Program-made: the position numbers and the translations under genes | Shown: piece by piece, positions 8,452 through 15,924 of the stretch | Layout: each line of letters opens with the position of its first letter | Position numbering within the stretch: the first letter of the stretch is position 1 | Assembly (NCBI GenBank): GCA_022844135.1 | Contig: JALHMG010000038.1 | Location: 1-54,325 of the forward strand | DNA from: Lysobacterales bacterium | GTDB taxonomy: Bacteria; Pseudomonadota; Gammaproteobacteria; Xanthomonadales; SZUA-5 | Length of the DNA: 54,325 nt | Reading direction: 5' to 3' | Notes under the pieces: model-generated | Seen by the model: the letters and a program-made list of their open reading frames with translations, nothing else | Told to the model about the DNA's origin: nothing | Database searches by the model: none

Positions 8452-10197
8452 TCACCGCGGTCGGCCGCTGTATTCGGAGAAGACGATCAGGTTGCCTTCG
8501 CTGTCGGTGGCGACGACTTGAGAGTAGCCCGGCTGGACGTCGATTCCCGGCTTACGATTGATGGCCGGAATCGTCGGGAAGCGGCTGCCTTGCTGCCGTA
8601 GATAAGCATAGGTTTCTTCGGCCGAGCGCACCCAGAAGCTCATATAGCCGTTGGCTCGGTGCGGCCGCGGCAGACCATCTTCATCGGGATCGGCCAGGTA
8701 CAGGCCGAACACGGCGTGATCGCTCCAAAAGCCATAGTAGGCGTCATCCGGGTAACCTTCGCCGAAACGCATGGACGCTGAGTAAAACTGTCGGGCTCGA
8801 TCGAGGTCCACCACCGGATAGCCGGTGTAATCGAGTTCCAAAACCAGAGACCTGGATCGATTGTCGTCGACGATGAAGGTGTGCGCGACTTGCCCATTCT
8901 CGTTCAGAACCTGGCTTACCCAGGCCGAACTGCGGAATGGGTGCGGTCCGCGACCGGTGAGCATCATCTGGTAACTCACCAGGCGCTGCGTACCGATGCT
9001 GCGCGTGTGCAAGCTGCTCGCTTGCAGATCGGCCATCATGCCTTCGTCGGTATGGTCGTAGTGCGGCCAGTAGCGCTCTTCAAGCGCAGCGGCGATGCGT
9101 TCTGCCCCTTGCTCCTGCCCGCGCTCTTTCACACGCGTGTCGTCGAACCATGTGCCGTTCGCGGCGTACATTGCCGCTATCGTTTCGCTATCCATTTCCA
9201 GCCAGGCGCGCATCAGTCGTTGCACCGCCCGCTCGACCACACTGTGCGGGGAAAATCCACTGATCGCAGGCGCGGCGCCGGTATCGGCATGCCGATCGAG
9301 TGCGCGAATCACGAACAGATTTTCATCGGCGTCGAAACCCACGCGGTAGGTATCGGTTGCGATGCGCTGCAGCTCGCCGATCTCGCTGGCCTCCGCAATC
9401 GCACCCGTTGCCGCATCGAGGTCGTCCACCGCGAACACCGCGTAGCCATTCGGTAAGGCCTCGCGCACACGCGCCGCCCCGCCCCAGGTCGCGGTGTCCA
9501 GAATGAACCGCGCACCCTGCACATTGAAGACCGCACGTGTACGGGTCGACGATTCCGGCGGACCAAGCAGCGGCGTGTAAAACGCCACTGCCCGCGCGAG
9601 ATCGTTCACCGGATAGGCGAAGTCGAAGGCGATGGCCGCGCTGTCGCCAGGCTGCTGTGCGTCGATGTCGTAGTTCAGCGACCAGGCGTCGGTGTGGTGC
9701 GCCACCTGCCACTGCTCGCCCTGCCGCACAAAGGCTTGAAACACCAGGCCCTGGTCGGTGTACTCCCAGCGCACGCCGCCTCGGACTTCCAGCCAATACA
9801 CGGCCGTCGCTGTATCGCCGTCGAAATGAAGCTGCGCATGCTCGACGGTCAGCCGCTCGGCGATGCGGTTCCGCGCGCGTTCGAACGCTGCCCATTCGGC
9901 AGGCAGGCCGGCGCCGATGGCGCTGCGACCGACCTGACGAGTACTGGCGCGCGCGCTCATGCGGATTGCGTTCGGCGCGAAGTGGCGCAGAAACCGCGGG
10001 GCGTCCGCCCGCAGATAGTCGCGCCAAAAGTCGCCAATGGTGGCAACGAGCGCATCGCTGTCGGGATTCTCGCCGCTGATCGTCGGCGCGGTCTCAAAAC
10101 GGAATTCGCTGGCTGCCGGCACATCCGCTGCGAACACGATCCTGGCGAGGCTGAGCCAAAGGGCACCGATGATGACCGTTGCTGTTGGTCTCGGCAT
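8452..10197 (-). CDS. Exported NTF2-like/VOC tandem-duplicated four-domain protein
   Basis: A 581-residue protein with a signal peptide (TVIIGALWLSLARIVFA). It looks like two copies of an NTF2/SnoaL-like fold followed by a VOC (glyoxalase/bleomycin resistance) fold. The first NTF2-like part is about 45-180 (DFWRDYLRADAPRFLRHFAPNAIRMS ... QWQVAHHTDAWS) and the first VOC part about 188-300 (AYPVNDLARAVAFYTPLLGPPES ... NGYAVFAVDDLDAA ... FDADENLFVIRAL). The second NTF2-like part is about 315-445 and the second VOC part about 450-578 (YPVVDLDRARQFYSASMRFGEG ... ANGYMSFWVRSAEETYAYLRQQG ... ATDSEGNLIVFSEY). The catalytic function is not predictable; a metal-dependent or lyase-type activity on a small molecule is possible. 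Convergent with the phosphatase gene. Confidence 0.75.
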   Translation of the reverse strand: MPRPTATVIIGALWLSLARIVFAADVPAASEFRFETAPTISGENPDSDALVATIGDFWRDYLRADAPRFLRHFAPNAIRMSARASTRQVGRSAIGAGLPAEWAAFERARNRIAERLTVEHAQLHFDGDTATAVYWLEVRGGVRWEYTDQGLVFQAFVRQGEQWQVAHHTDAWSLNYDIDAQQPGDSAAIAFDFAYPVNDLARAVAFYTPLLGPPESSTRTRAVFNVQGARFILDTATWGGAARVREALPNGYAVFAVDDLDAATGAIAEASEIGELQRIATDTYRVGFDADENLFVIRALDRHADTGAAPAISGFSPHSVVERAVQRLMRAWLEMDSETIAAMYAANGTWFDDTRVKERGQEQGAERIAAALEERYWPHYDHTDEGMMADLQASSLHTRSIGTQRLVSYQMMLTGRGPHPFRSSAWVSQVLNENGQVAHTFIVDDNRSRSLVLELDYTGYPVVDLDRARQFYSASMRFGEGYPDDAYYGFWSDHAVFGLYLADPDEDGLPRPHRANGYMSFWVRSAEETYAYLRQQGSRFPTIPAINRKPGIDVQPGYSQVVATDSEGNLIVFSEYSGRPR

Positions 10198-10494
10198 GGT
10201 TCCTTCCTTCGATATTTCCCTGTTTGCGACTTGCTTATGTCCTCCGGGCCGTTCGCGCCGAGAACCATGAGCGGTGGCCCATTGTAGGCGCCGAACGATC
10301 AGCCCGGCGCGCTTGTGCGCAACGCGCCGCGAACCCGGTGTGTTCGAGGTTGCGATGCGCTATTCATGCGCCCTGGGTTTCGTTTGGGATCGATAAACGC
10401 TGCGCCATCGAAAGCGTCGAATTCACTCGCCGTTCGGCGGCCGGCGACTATCACACCGACCGCTGCATCTCATCACCTTCGAGGGATTACACCT

Positions 10495-11364
10495 ATGCGC
10501 CTGCTGCTGCCGTGCTTGCTGATGTTGTCCAGTGTTGCAATTGCCAGTAACGAAGCGATCGACAGTAACGAAGTCACTGATCTGATCGCCCGCGGTCAGA
10601 TGGATCAGGCCTATGAGGTGGCGCAGGCTTGGGCCGAGCGCGCGCCGGACGATGCCGATGCAGCGTACTGGGCTGGCGCCACGGCCGGGCGCATGGCCAT
10701 GCAGGCGAGCATGTTCGGCGCCATGGGCTACGCGAAAGAATCGCGCAAGGGTTTCGAGCGAGCGCTTGAGTTGGATCCCAAACACGAAGACGCTGCGTTC
10801 TCGCTGATGCAGTTTCACATGATGGCGCCGGGCATTGTCGGCGGCGACAAAGACGAGGCCCAGGCCATTGGCGACAAGCTCATCGCGGCTTCTCCGGTAC
10901 TCGCTCACCGTGTGCGCTCGCAGCGCCTGGGTCGGGCCAAGGACAGCGAGGGTGCGCTGCGCGAGCAACTGGCGGCGTTGAAGCTGTCGCCGGCCAATCC
11001 GGATCTGGTCGGTTTTATGATCAGCTATTACCTCGACAAGAAAGACAACGCGCAGGCCAAGGCGCTGCTCGACGCCGCGCTCGCCGCCGCTCCCGAAAGC
11101 ACCACGGTTCGTTATCAGTTAGGAAAGTTTGCGGCGATCAGCGGCGAGAATCTGGAGCAAGGGTTGGCGGCGCTCGATGGGCTGATCGCGCTCAAGCAGT
11201 ATCCGGAGGGGTTTTCGCTCTCTGGCGCCCACTGGCGGCGCGGCCAGATACTGAAGGCGCTCGGCCGGAATAGCGAAGCGGTGGCGGCGCTGGAAGCCAG
11301 CTTGAAAATCGACCCGGAGCTAAAGCCCGTGCAGGATGAGCTTAAGGCGCTGAAGAGCGCTTGA
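10495..11364 (+). CDS. Exported TPR repeat protein
   Basis: A 289-residue protein with a signal peptide (MRLLLPCLLMLSSVAIA) and then helical TPR-like pairs: VTDLIARGQMDQAYEVAQAWAERAPDDADAAYWAG, SRKGFERALELDPKHEDAAFS, AKALLDAALAAAPESTTVRYQLG and a terminal canonical TPR (HWRRGQILKALGRNSEAVAALEASLKIDPELK). The frame is open further upstream to 10315, but the ATG at 10495 follows GAGGG with 9-nt spacing and gives the signal peptide. Its stop lies 5 nt before aat, so the two are probably cotranscribed. Presumably a periplasmic scaffold; partner unknown. Confidence 0.8.
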   Translation: MRLLLPCLLMLSSVAIASNEAIDSNEVTDLIARGQMDQAYEVAQAWAERAPDDADAAYWAGATAGRMAMQASMFGAMGYAKESRKGFERALELDPKHEDAAFSLMQFHMMAPGIVGGDKDEAQAIGDKLIAASPVLAHRVRSQRLGRAKDSEGALREQLAALKLSPANPDLVGFMISYYLDKKDNAQAKALLDAALAAAPESTTVRYQLGKFAAISGENLEQGLAALDGLIALKQYPEGFSLSGAHWRRGQILKALGRNSEAVAALEASLKIDPELKPVQDELKALKSA

Positions 11365-11369
11365 CGCGA

Positions 11370-12077
11370 ATGCCGCTGCCGGTACTAGGACTCGATCGGT
11401 TCGACGATTTTCCTGCAGTCGAGCGTGCGTGGCAGCGGCACAACGGTTTGCTCGCCGTCGGCGGCGATTTATCGCCGCCGCGCCTGATCGCTGCTTATTC
11501 GCGCGGCATCTTCCCGTGGTTTTCCGAGGGCGAACCGATCGCCTGGTTCGCGCCCAGTCCCCGTATGCTGATGGTGCCGGCGCATTTCCGCGCCACGCGC
11601 AGTCTGCACAAACGGCGCCGCAACAGCGGCCTGCGGGTCGACAGCGACCGCGCATTTCTGGCGACGATCCACGCCTGCGCCGCCACGCCGAGAGCCGGTC
11701 AGCCGGGCACCTGGATAACGCGCGAAATGACCCAGGCGTACTGCCGGATGCACCGGCTGGGTCACGCACACAGCGTGGAGGTCTGGGACGACCAGACACT
11801 GGTGGGCGGACTCTATGGCTTATTTCTAGGCAGCATGTTCTTCGGCGAATCGATGTTCAGCCGCGTCCCGGACGCATCCAAACTCGCGTTGTGGGCGCTT
11901 GCTGAGGCGTTGGCGACGCTGCCGGAGGCGGCGATCGATTGTCAGTTGCATACGCCCCATCTGGCCTCGCTCGGCGCGCAGCTTGCCGAACGCCCCGAGT
12001 TCGACCGGCGGCGCGACGCTGCATTGGCGCAACGCGTTTCCTGGCCGGCGAGCGTTCTGCGTGCTTTCGCCGGATAA
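11370..12077 (+). CDS. aat: Leucyl/phenylalanyl-tRNA--protein transferase
   Basis: Cytosolic enzyme of the N-end rule pathway that adds Leu or Phe from aminoacyl-tRNA to N-terminal Arg/Lys of proteins, marking them for ClpS/ClpAP. The 235-residue length is typical. Diagnostic segments are NGLLAVGGDLSPPRLIAAY, SRGIFPWFSEGEPIAWFAPSPRMLM, HSVEVWDDQTLVGGLYGL and GSMFFGESMFSRVPDASKLAL. The ATG at 11370 (MPLPVLGLDRFDDFP) is chosen over the TTG at 11361, which would overlap the upstream stop. clpA and clpS are not in the window. Confidence 0.95.
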   Translation: MPLPVLGLDRFDDFPAVERAWQRHNGLLAVGGDLSPPRLIAAYSRGIFPWFSEGEPIAWFAPSPRMLMVPAHFRATRSLHKRRRNSGLRVDSDRAFLATIHACAATPRAGQPGTWITREMTQAYCRMHRLGHAHSVEVWDDQTLVGGLYGLFLGSMFFGESMFSRVPDASKLALWALAEALATLPEAAIDCQLHTPHLASLGAQLAERPEFDRRRDAALAQRVSWPASVLRAFAG

Positions 12078-12370
12078 GAGACGTGCGCGCGGTCCTGCTG
12101 GGATCATGGGCGATGGGCACATCGAGCAAGGTCTGACGCCGCGCACGCGCTGCCAAACCGAGTGCATCGGCCGCGGAATCCAGGCTGTTGAGCCGTTTGC
12201 CGTGCCAATTCCGCGTCTTCTGCAGGCCCAGAATCGGTTTCGTGGCCCGGCGGGCGCTAATTTCCGCTGAATCGCGGCCCAGTCTCGCTGTTGATTTCGC
12301 ACATCTACACCTCACCCTCACTTTACCGTTAGCATTCTTTCCACTTCCCGACTCCCAGCGAGGATTAGCC
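12078..12370. other. Intergenic stretch, nothing recognised
   Basis: The 293 nt between aat and the Bax1 gene contain no convincing gene on either strand. The frames that cross it are out-of-frame extensions of the neighbours. It presumably carries the promoter of the Bax1 gene; a run of short T/A patches just before the start (around 12300-12345) is the only AT-richer part. Confidence 0.5.
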
Positions 12371-13030
12371 ATGGCCAATGCCATTCCGATGACCCGCAGC
12401 GAAGTCGCTGCGTTCGAAACTACCAAGACCATACGAAACGCATATCTGTTGCTGACCATGATCATGGGCGTCAGCGCGGCGACCGCGTGGTACGCGATCA
12501 GCAGCAACGCGGGGATGGTCAATATCTGGGTCTTTTTGGCCTTTATGATCGGTATGCCGTTCGTGATCCATATGACCCGCAACAGCCCGATCGGGCTGGC
12601 GATGTCTTTTGTCTATGCCGGTTTGCTCGGGTACTTCCTGGGCCCGATCGTTGGCGGGTATCTGCGAGCCGACCCGAACATCGTCGTCTACGCGCTGACG
12701 TCGACCTCGGTCATCTTTTTCGCGCTCAGCGGTTACGCACTGGTCTCGCGTAAGAACTTTAATTTCCTCGGCGGTTTTGTGTTCGTTGGCGCTTTAGTGC
12801 TGCTCGGGGTCATTGTGGCCAACATTTTCTTGCAGATTGCGGTGCTCTCGCTGGTGATCTCCGCAGCCGCCGTTTTGTTGATCTCCGCGGCGATCCTGTG
12901 GAAGACCAGCATGTTGATTCACGATCCGGACGCCAACTACATCGTGATCGCCACCAGCATGATGGCCGACATCTGGGTGTTGTTCCTGCACTTGATGAAT
13001 CTGTTCTCGTTCTTTGGCGGCGACGACTGA
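12371..13030 (+). CDS. Bax inhibitor-1/YccA family membrane protein
   Basis: Inner membrane protein of 219 residues with seven hydrophobic segments, the usual architecture of BI-1/YccA proteins. Recognisable are the N-terminal RNAYLLLTMIMGVSAATAWYA, the central FVYAGLLGYFLGPIVGGYL and the C-terminal SMLIHDPDANYIVIATSMMADIWVLFLHLMNLFSFF, with the family's conserved acidic residues in the last loop/helix. E. coli YccA is an FtsH substrate and modulator; a similar role is possible here. The ATG at 12371 follows AGGA. A strong terminator follows. Confidence 0.88.
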   Translation: MANAIPMTRSEVAAFETTKTIRNAYLLLTMIMGVSAATAWYAISSNAGMVNIWVFLAFMIGMPFVIHMTRNSPIGLAMSFVYAGLLGYFLGPIVGGYLRADPNIVVYALTSTSVIFFALSGYALVSRKNFNFLGGFVFVGALVLLGVIVANIFLQIAVLSLVISAAAVLLISAAILWKTSMLIHDPDANYIVIATSMMADIWVLFLHLMNLFSFFGGDD

Positions 13031-13062
13031 TCGCGCGCTGATCGATCGCGTCTCCAAGTAAA

Positions 13063-13085
13063 GGGCCGCCTCGTGCGGCCCTTTT
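13063..13085 (+). terminator. Rho-independent terminator of the Bax1/YccA gene
   Basis: GGGCCGC (13063-13069), a 5-nt loop CTCGT, GCGGCCC (13075-13081) and then TTTT (13082-13085). A perfect 7-bp GC stem with a T-tract, 33 nt past the stop codon. Confidence 0.85.
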
Positions 13086-13141
13086 CTTGCCTCAAGCAAT
13101 CTTAACCGGCGTTTCCAGGTCGCTATTGCTATCGTCCGCGC

Positions 13142-13597
13142 ATGCCCCTTAAACGCCTGATCTGTAGCTATCTGCTGTTGTGGTCCGCCGTTGGCGCGAC
13201 CGCAACGCCGCCGCCTGAATTGCGCGCGAAGCTCGAAGCCATTGCCGGGGCCGAAGTCGATAAAGTTCGCTATTTCCGCCTGATGTTCTGGCAAGCACTC
13301 GACGATCGCTCGTTGATCCTGTGGCTGGGGCGAGAGGAGCCTTACCTCGTCGACTTGCGCGAGCACTGCCACAATCTGGCGCACGAGATCAGTATTTCGC
13401 TGACGAACTACGTGCGGCCAGGTCGCAATACCGTTCGTGCGCGCTGGGATTTTGTGCAGACCCGAGATCGCCGCTGCCGCATCGGCACCATTCGCCCGCT
13501 CGATCTGGAGGGCATGACCGAGCTCGGCATGGATTTACCATCGATGCGCGCCAATCGCCGCGCGGAGGAGGACAGCGATGCGCCTGCTGATCGTTGA
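13142..13597 (+). CDS. Small exported DUF6491-like protein
   Basis: A 151-residue protein with a signal peptide (LICSYLLLWSAVGATA). The body fits the DUF6491 pattern of gammaproteobacterial exported proteins: YFRLMFWQALDDRSLILWLG, a short YLVDLREHC segment, NLAHEISISLTNY and a closing RCRIGTIRPLDLEGM. Two cysteines (in REHC and RRC) probably pair in the periplasm. Its 3' end overlaps the response regulator start by 20 nt, so it is the first gene of a three-gene unit with a two-component system. Function unknown. Confidence 0.65.
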   Translation: MPLKRLICSYLLLWSAVGATATPPPELRAKLEAIAGAEVDKVRYFRLMFWQALDDRSLILWLGREEPYLVDLREHCHNLAHEISISLTNYVRPGRNTVRARWDFVQTRDRRCRIGTIRPLDLEGMTELGMDLPSMRANRRAEEDSDAPADR

Positions 13598-14267
13598 GGA
13601 CGACCGCCACACCCGCGAGTTTGTCGAACGCGCATTGCGCGAGGCTGGGCATACCGTCGATGCCGTCGGCGACGGCCGCCAGGGACTGATTCTGGCGACC
13701 AGCGAGCCCTTCGAACTGTTGATCCTGGATCGAATGCTGCCCAATGTCGACGGTTTGACCATCGTGCGGACCTTGCGCGCCAGCAATATCGACACGCCGG
13801 TGCTGATCCTGAGCGCGCTCGGCGATGTCGACGACCGCGTTGCCGGCCTGCGCGCGGGCGGGGACGACTATCTGGTCAAACCCTTTGCGCTCAGCGAGCT
13901 GCTGGCGCGCATCGATGTGCTCGGCAGGCGCCCGCGCGGCGCCGCCGCATCGAGCGAGCCGATGCATTTGCGCGTCGCCGATATTGAACTTGATCGCCTC
14001 AAGCGCACGGTGCGCCGCGGTGCGCGCAAGATCGATCTGCAGCCCAAAGAATTCCAGTTGCTCGAGTACCTGATGCGCCATTCCGGCCAGGTGATCACGC
14101 GCACGATGCTGCTGGAAGGCGTTTGGGACTATCACTTCGATCCGAAGACCAACGTCATCGACGTGCACATCTCGAACCTGCGCGGCAAGGTCGATCATGC
14201 CGGCGAACCGCCGCTCATCCACACCGTGCGCGGCGTCGGCTATCGCTTCGGCATCGACGCCGCGTGA
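13578..14267 (+). CDS. OmpR/PhoB-family response regulator
   Basis: A 229-residue DNA-binding response regulator. The receiver domain (1-115) has the acidic pocket (LLIVEDD), phosphoacceptor Asp51 in LLILDRMLP, and the conserved Lys in YLVKPFA. The C-terminal winged helix (about 130-228) shows LQPKEFQLLEYLMRHSGQVITRTMLLEGVWDY and VIDVHISNLRGKVD...LIHTVRGVGYRFG. GGAGGAGGA precedes the ATG inside the end of the DUF6491 gene. The stop overlaps the kinase GTG (GTGA), so the three genes are translationally coupled. Similar in style to QseB/TctD-type regulators; the signal cannot be told from sequence. Confidence 0.93.
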   Translation: MRLLIVEDDRHTREFVERALREAGHTVDAVGDGRQGLILATSEPFELLILDRMLPNVDGLTIVRTLRASNIDTPVLILSALGDVDDRVAGLRAGGDDYLVKPFALSELLARIDVLGRRPRGAAASSEPMHLRVADIELDRLKRTVRRGARKIDLQPKEFQLLEYLMRHSGQVITRTMLLEGVWDYHFDPKTNVIDVHISNLRGKVDHAGEPPLIHTVRGVGYRFGIDAA

Positions 14268-15580
14268 AACGCCGCGGGGCGCTTTTTCGCTTTGCGGTCG
14301 GCGTGCCGCTGATCGGCGCGCTGATTGCCGGAGCGCTGTTCGTGCCGATCTATCGCGAAGCGGTCAGCCACATCCGCACGGAGCTGCGCACCAGCGTCGA
14401 GCGCGATAGCTGGGACTTGGAAGTCGAGTTTCACGAAGGCGGTATCGAAGCACTCAAGGCGGCCATCGCCAAGCGCACCGAGCGCGACCTTGATCCGCGC
14501 GCGATTTACGGATTGCGCGACGGCGCGGACATCATCGCCGGCAATGTGCGTAACTGGCCGCTCACGCGCAAAGGCGATGCCTGGCGCCAGTTCGACCTGA
14601 CCGATGGCAGTGCCGAAGGGCAGATCGTGCGCTTGTTCGGCGGCCGCGAGCTGCTCGTTGCGCGGCGCTCGCCGCTGCAAACCTTCGATCAGCATCTGGC
14701 GACGCAACTGGCGCTGGCGGTGCTGGCGGTATTTGCGCTGTCGTTCGGCGCCACGCTGCTGATGTCCAGGCGCTTGCGCGAGCGCGTGCGGCGATTGGGG
14801 CGGGCGGCAGACGCAATCCGCCATGGCGACCTGACCCGACGCCTGGAGCTGTCGCCCGCGCGCGATGAGATCGATGGTTTGGCCGAGCGCTTCAACCAGA
14901 CGTTCGCCGATCTCGAGCGCACCGTCGATGGCATGAAGCAGGTCGGCGGCCATCTGGCGCACGATTTGCGCCGGCCGTTGCAGGGCCTCAAGCGGCGGCT
15001 GGAGTCGCTGCTGCAACGCGCACCGGACCGCGCGACCGAGAACGCATTGATCGAGTGCATCCACGAGCTGGATGAGCTGCTGGAGACCTTCAGCGCGCTG
15101 TTGCGGTTGGGCAAGCTGGAGGCAGGCGGCTACGCCTTGCATCGCGAGCGCATCGATCTCGGCAAGATCGTCGGCGACGCCATCGAGTTTCTTGCCCCGC
15201 TGGCCGAGCAGTCCGAGCGCCGGCTCCTGCATGAGATCGTGTCGGTGCCTTACGATGGCGATCGCCACCTGTGGTTTCAGCTCGCGCAAAACCTGATCGG
15301 CAACGCCATCGCCCATGGCCGCGGCGATATCGAAGTGCGCCTCGACGCCGAGGAGTTCAGCGTGCGCGACCACGGGCCGAACCTCGACGTCGGCACGCTG
15401 CTGCAAATGGGCCAGCCATACTTCCGCGCCGACCGCGCCCGCTCCACGCCCGGTATCGGTATCGGCATGGCCCTGGCGCGCGCCATCGCCGAAGCCCACG
15501 GCGGCGAGATGCTGTGCGAGAACGCCAATACCGGTTTACGCGTGCGCGTGCGGCTCAAGGCTGGACCGAGCCGGGAATAG
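14264..15580 (+). CDS. HAMP-type sensor histidine kinase
   Basis: Membrane sensor kinase of 438 residues paired with the preceding regulator. TM1 is about 10-30, a periplasmic sensor about 31-145, TM2 about 147-168, then HAMP (SRRLRERVRRLGRAADAIRHGDL...). The H-box GGHLAHDLRRPLQGLKRRL carries His233, followed by the N-box QLAQNLIGNAIAHG, the G1 box VRDHGPNLD, the F box YFRADRARS and the G2 box GIGIGMALA. The GTG start at 14264 overlaps the regulator stop by 4 nt; no ATG gives the first membrane segment. The H-box has Arg-Arg where Thr/Arg-Thr is common after His-Asp/Glu, which may affect its phosphatase function (inference). Confidence 0.92.
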   Translation: MKRRGALFRFAVGVPLIGALIAGALFVPIYREAVSHIRTELRTSVERDSWDLEVEFHEGGIEALKAAIAKRTERDLDPRAIYGLRDGADIIAGNVRNWPLTRKGDAWRQFDLTDGSAEGQIVRLFGGRELLVARRSPLQTFDQHLATQLALAVLAVFALSFGATLLMSRRLRERVRRLGRAADAIRHGDLTRRLELSPARDEIDGLAERFNQTFADLERTVDGMKQVGGHLAHDLRRPLQGLKRRLESLLQRAPDRATENALIECIHELDELLETFSALLRLGKLEAGGYALHRERIDLGKIVGDAIEFLAPLAEQSERRLLHEIVSVPYDGDRHLWFQLAQNLIGNAIAHGRGDIEVRLDAEEFSVRDHGPNLDVGTLLQMGQPYFRADRARSTPGIGIGMALARAIAEAHGGEMLCENANTGLRVRVRLKAGPSRE

Positions 15581-15637
15581 CTTTGGCTTGGTGCCCCTGG
15601 GTTCGACACGCCCGATTCTGGATCTGCAACGGCGCGA

Positions 15638-15891
15638 TTAACCCGCATATTTCATGAGGGAACGCGGAAGATCGCGAAGGGCTTTGCGCCGGAATCGAGG
15701 CGGGAGGAGAAGGAATGGTTGTTCTATTGCGACGACGAGCAACGAAGAGTCCGGCGCAAAGAACGAGCGAGGGCCGTGTTAGCGAGGAAATGGCAGCGAA
15801 CACTTTGTCAGTACGACCAACTCGATGATTTCCGGGCTGTAACAACGAAACTAAGCCATTTCATCGCGACCTCATGAAATATGCGGGTTAA
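15638..15891 (+). mobile_element. Complete short inverted-repeat element (MITE-like, copy B)
   Basis: A 254-bp element bounded by perfect 22-bp terminal inverted repeats (15638-15659 and 15870-15891), core CCCGCATATTTCATGAGG. TTAA flanks both ends (15638-15641, 15888-15891) and may be a 4-bp target duplication, since copy A has CTAG at the same place. The plus strand has one frame open across the element (about 73 codons, containing EEKEWLFYCDDEQRRVRRKE, ending TGA at the right end) but no transposase motif, so mobility would need a transposase elsewhere. It lies between the sensor kinase and the NGFE-tailed protein gene. Family not assigned. Confidence 0.85.
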
Positions 15892-15924
15892 CGTATCGCT
15901 TTTGTTTCCATCATGCGCCGCGCT

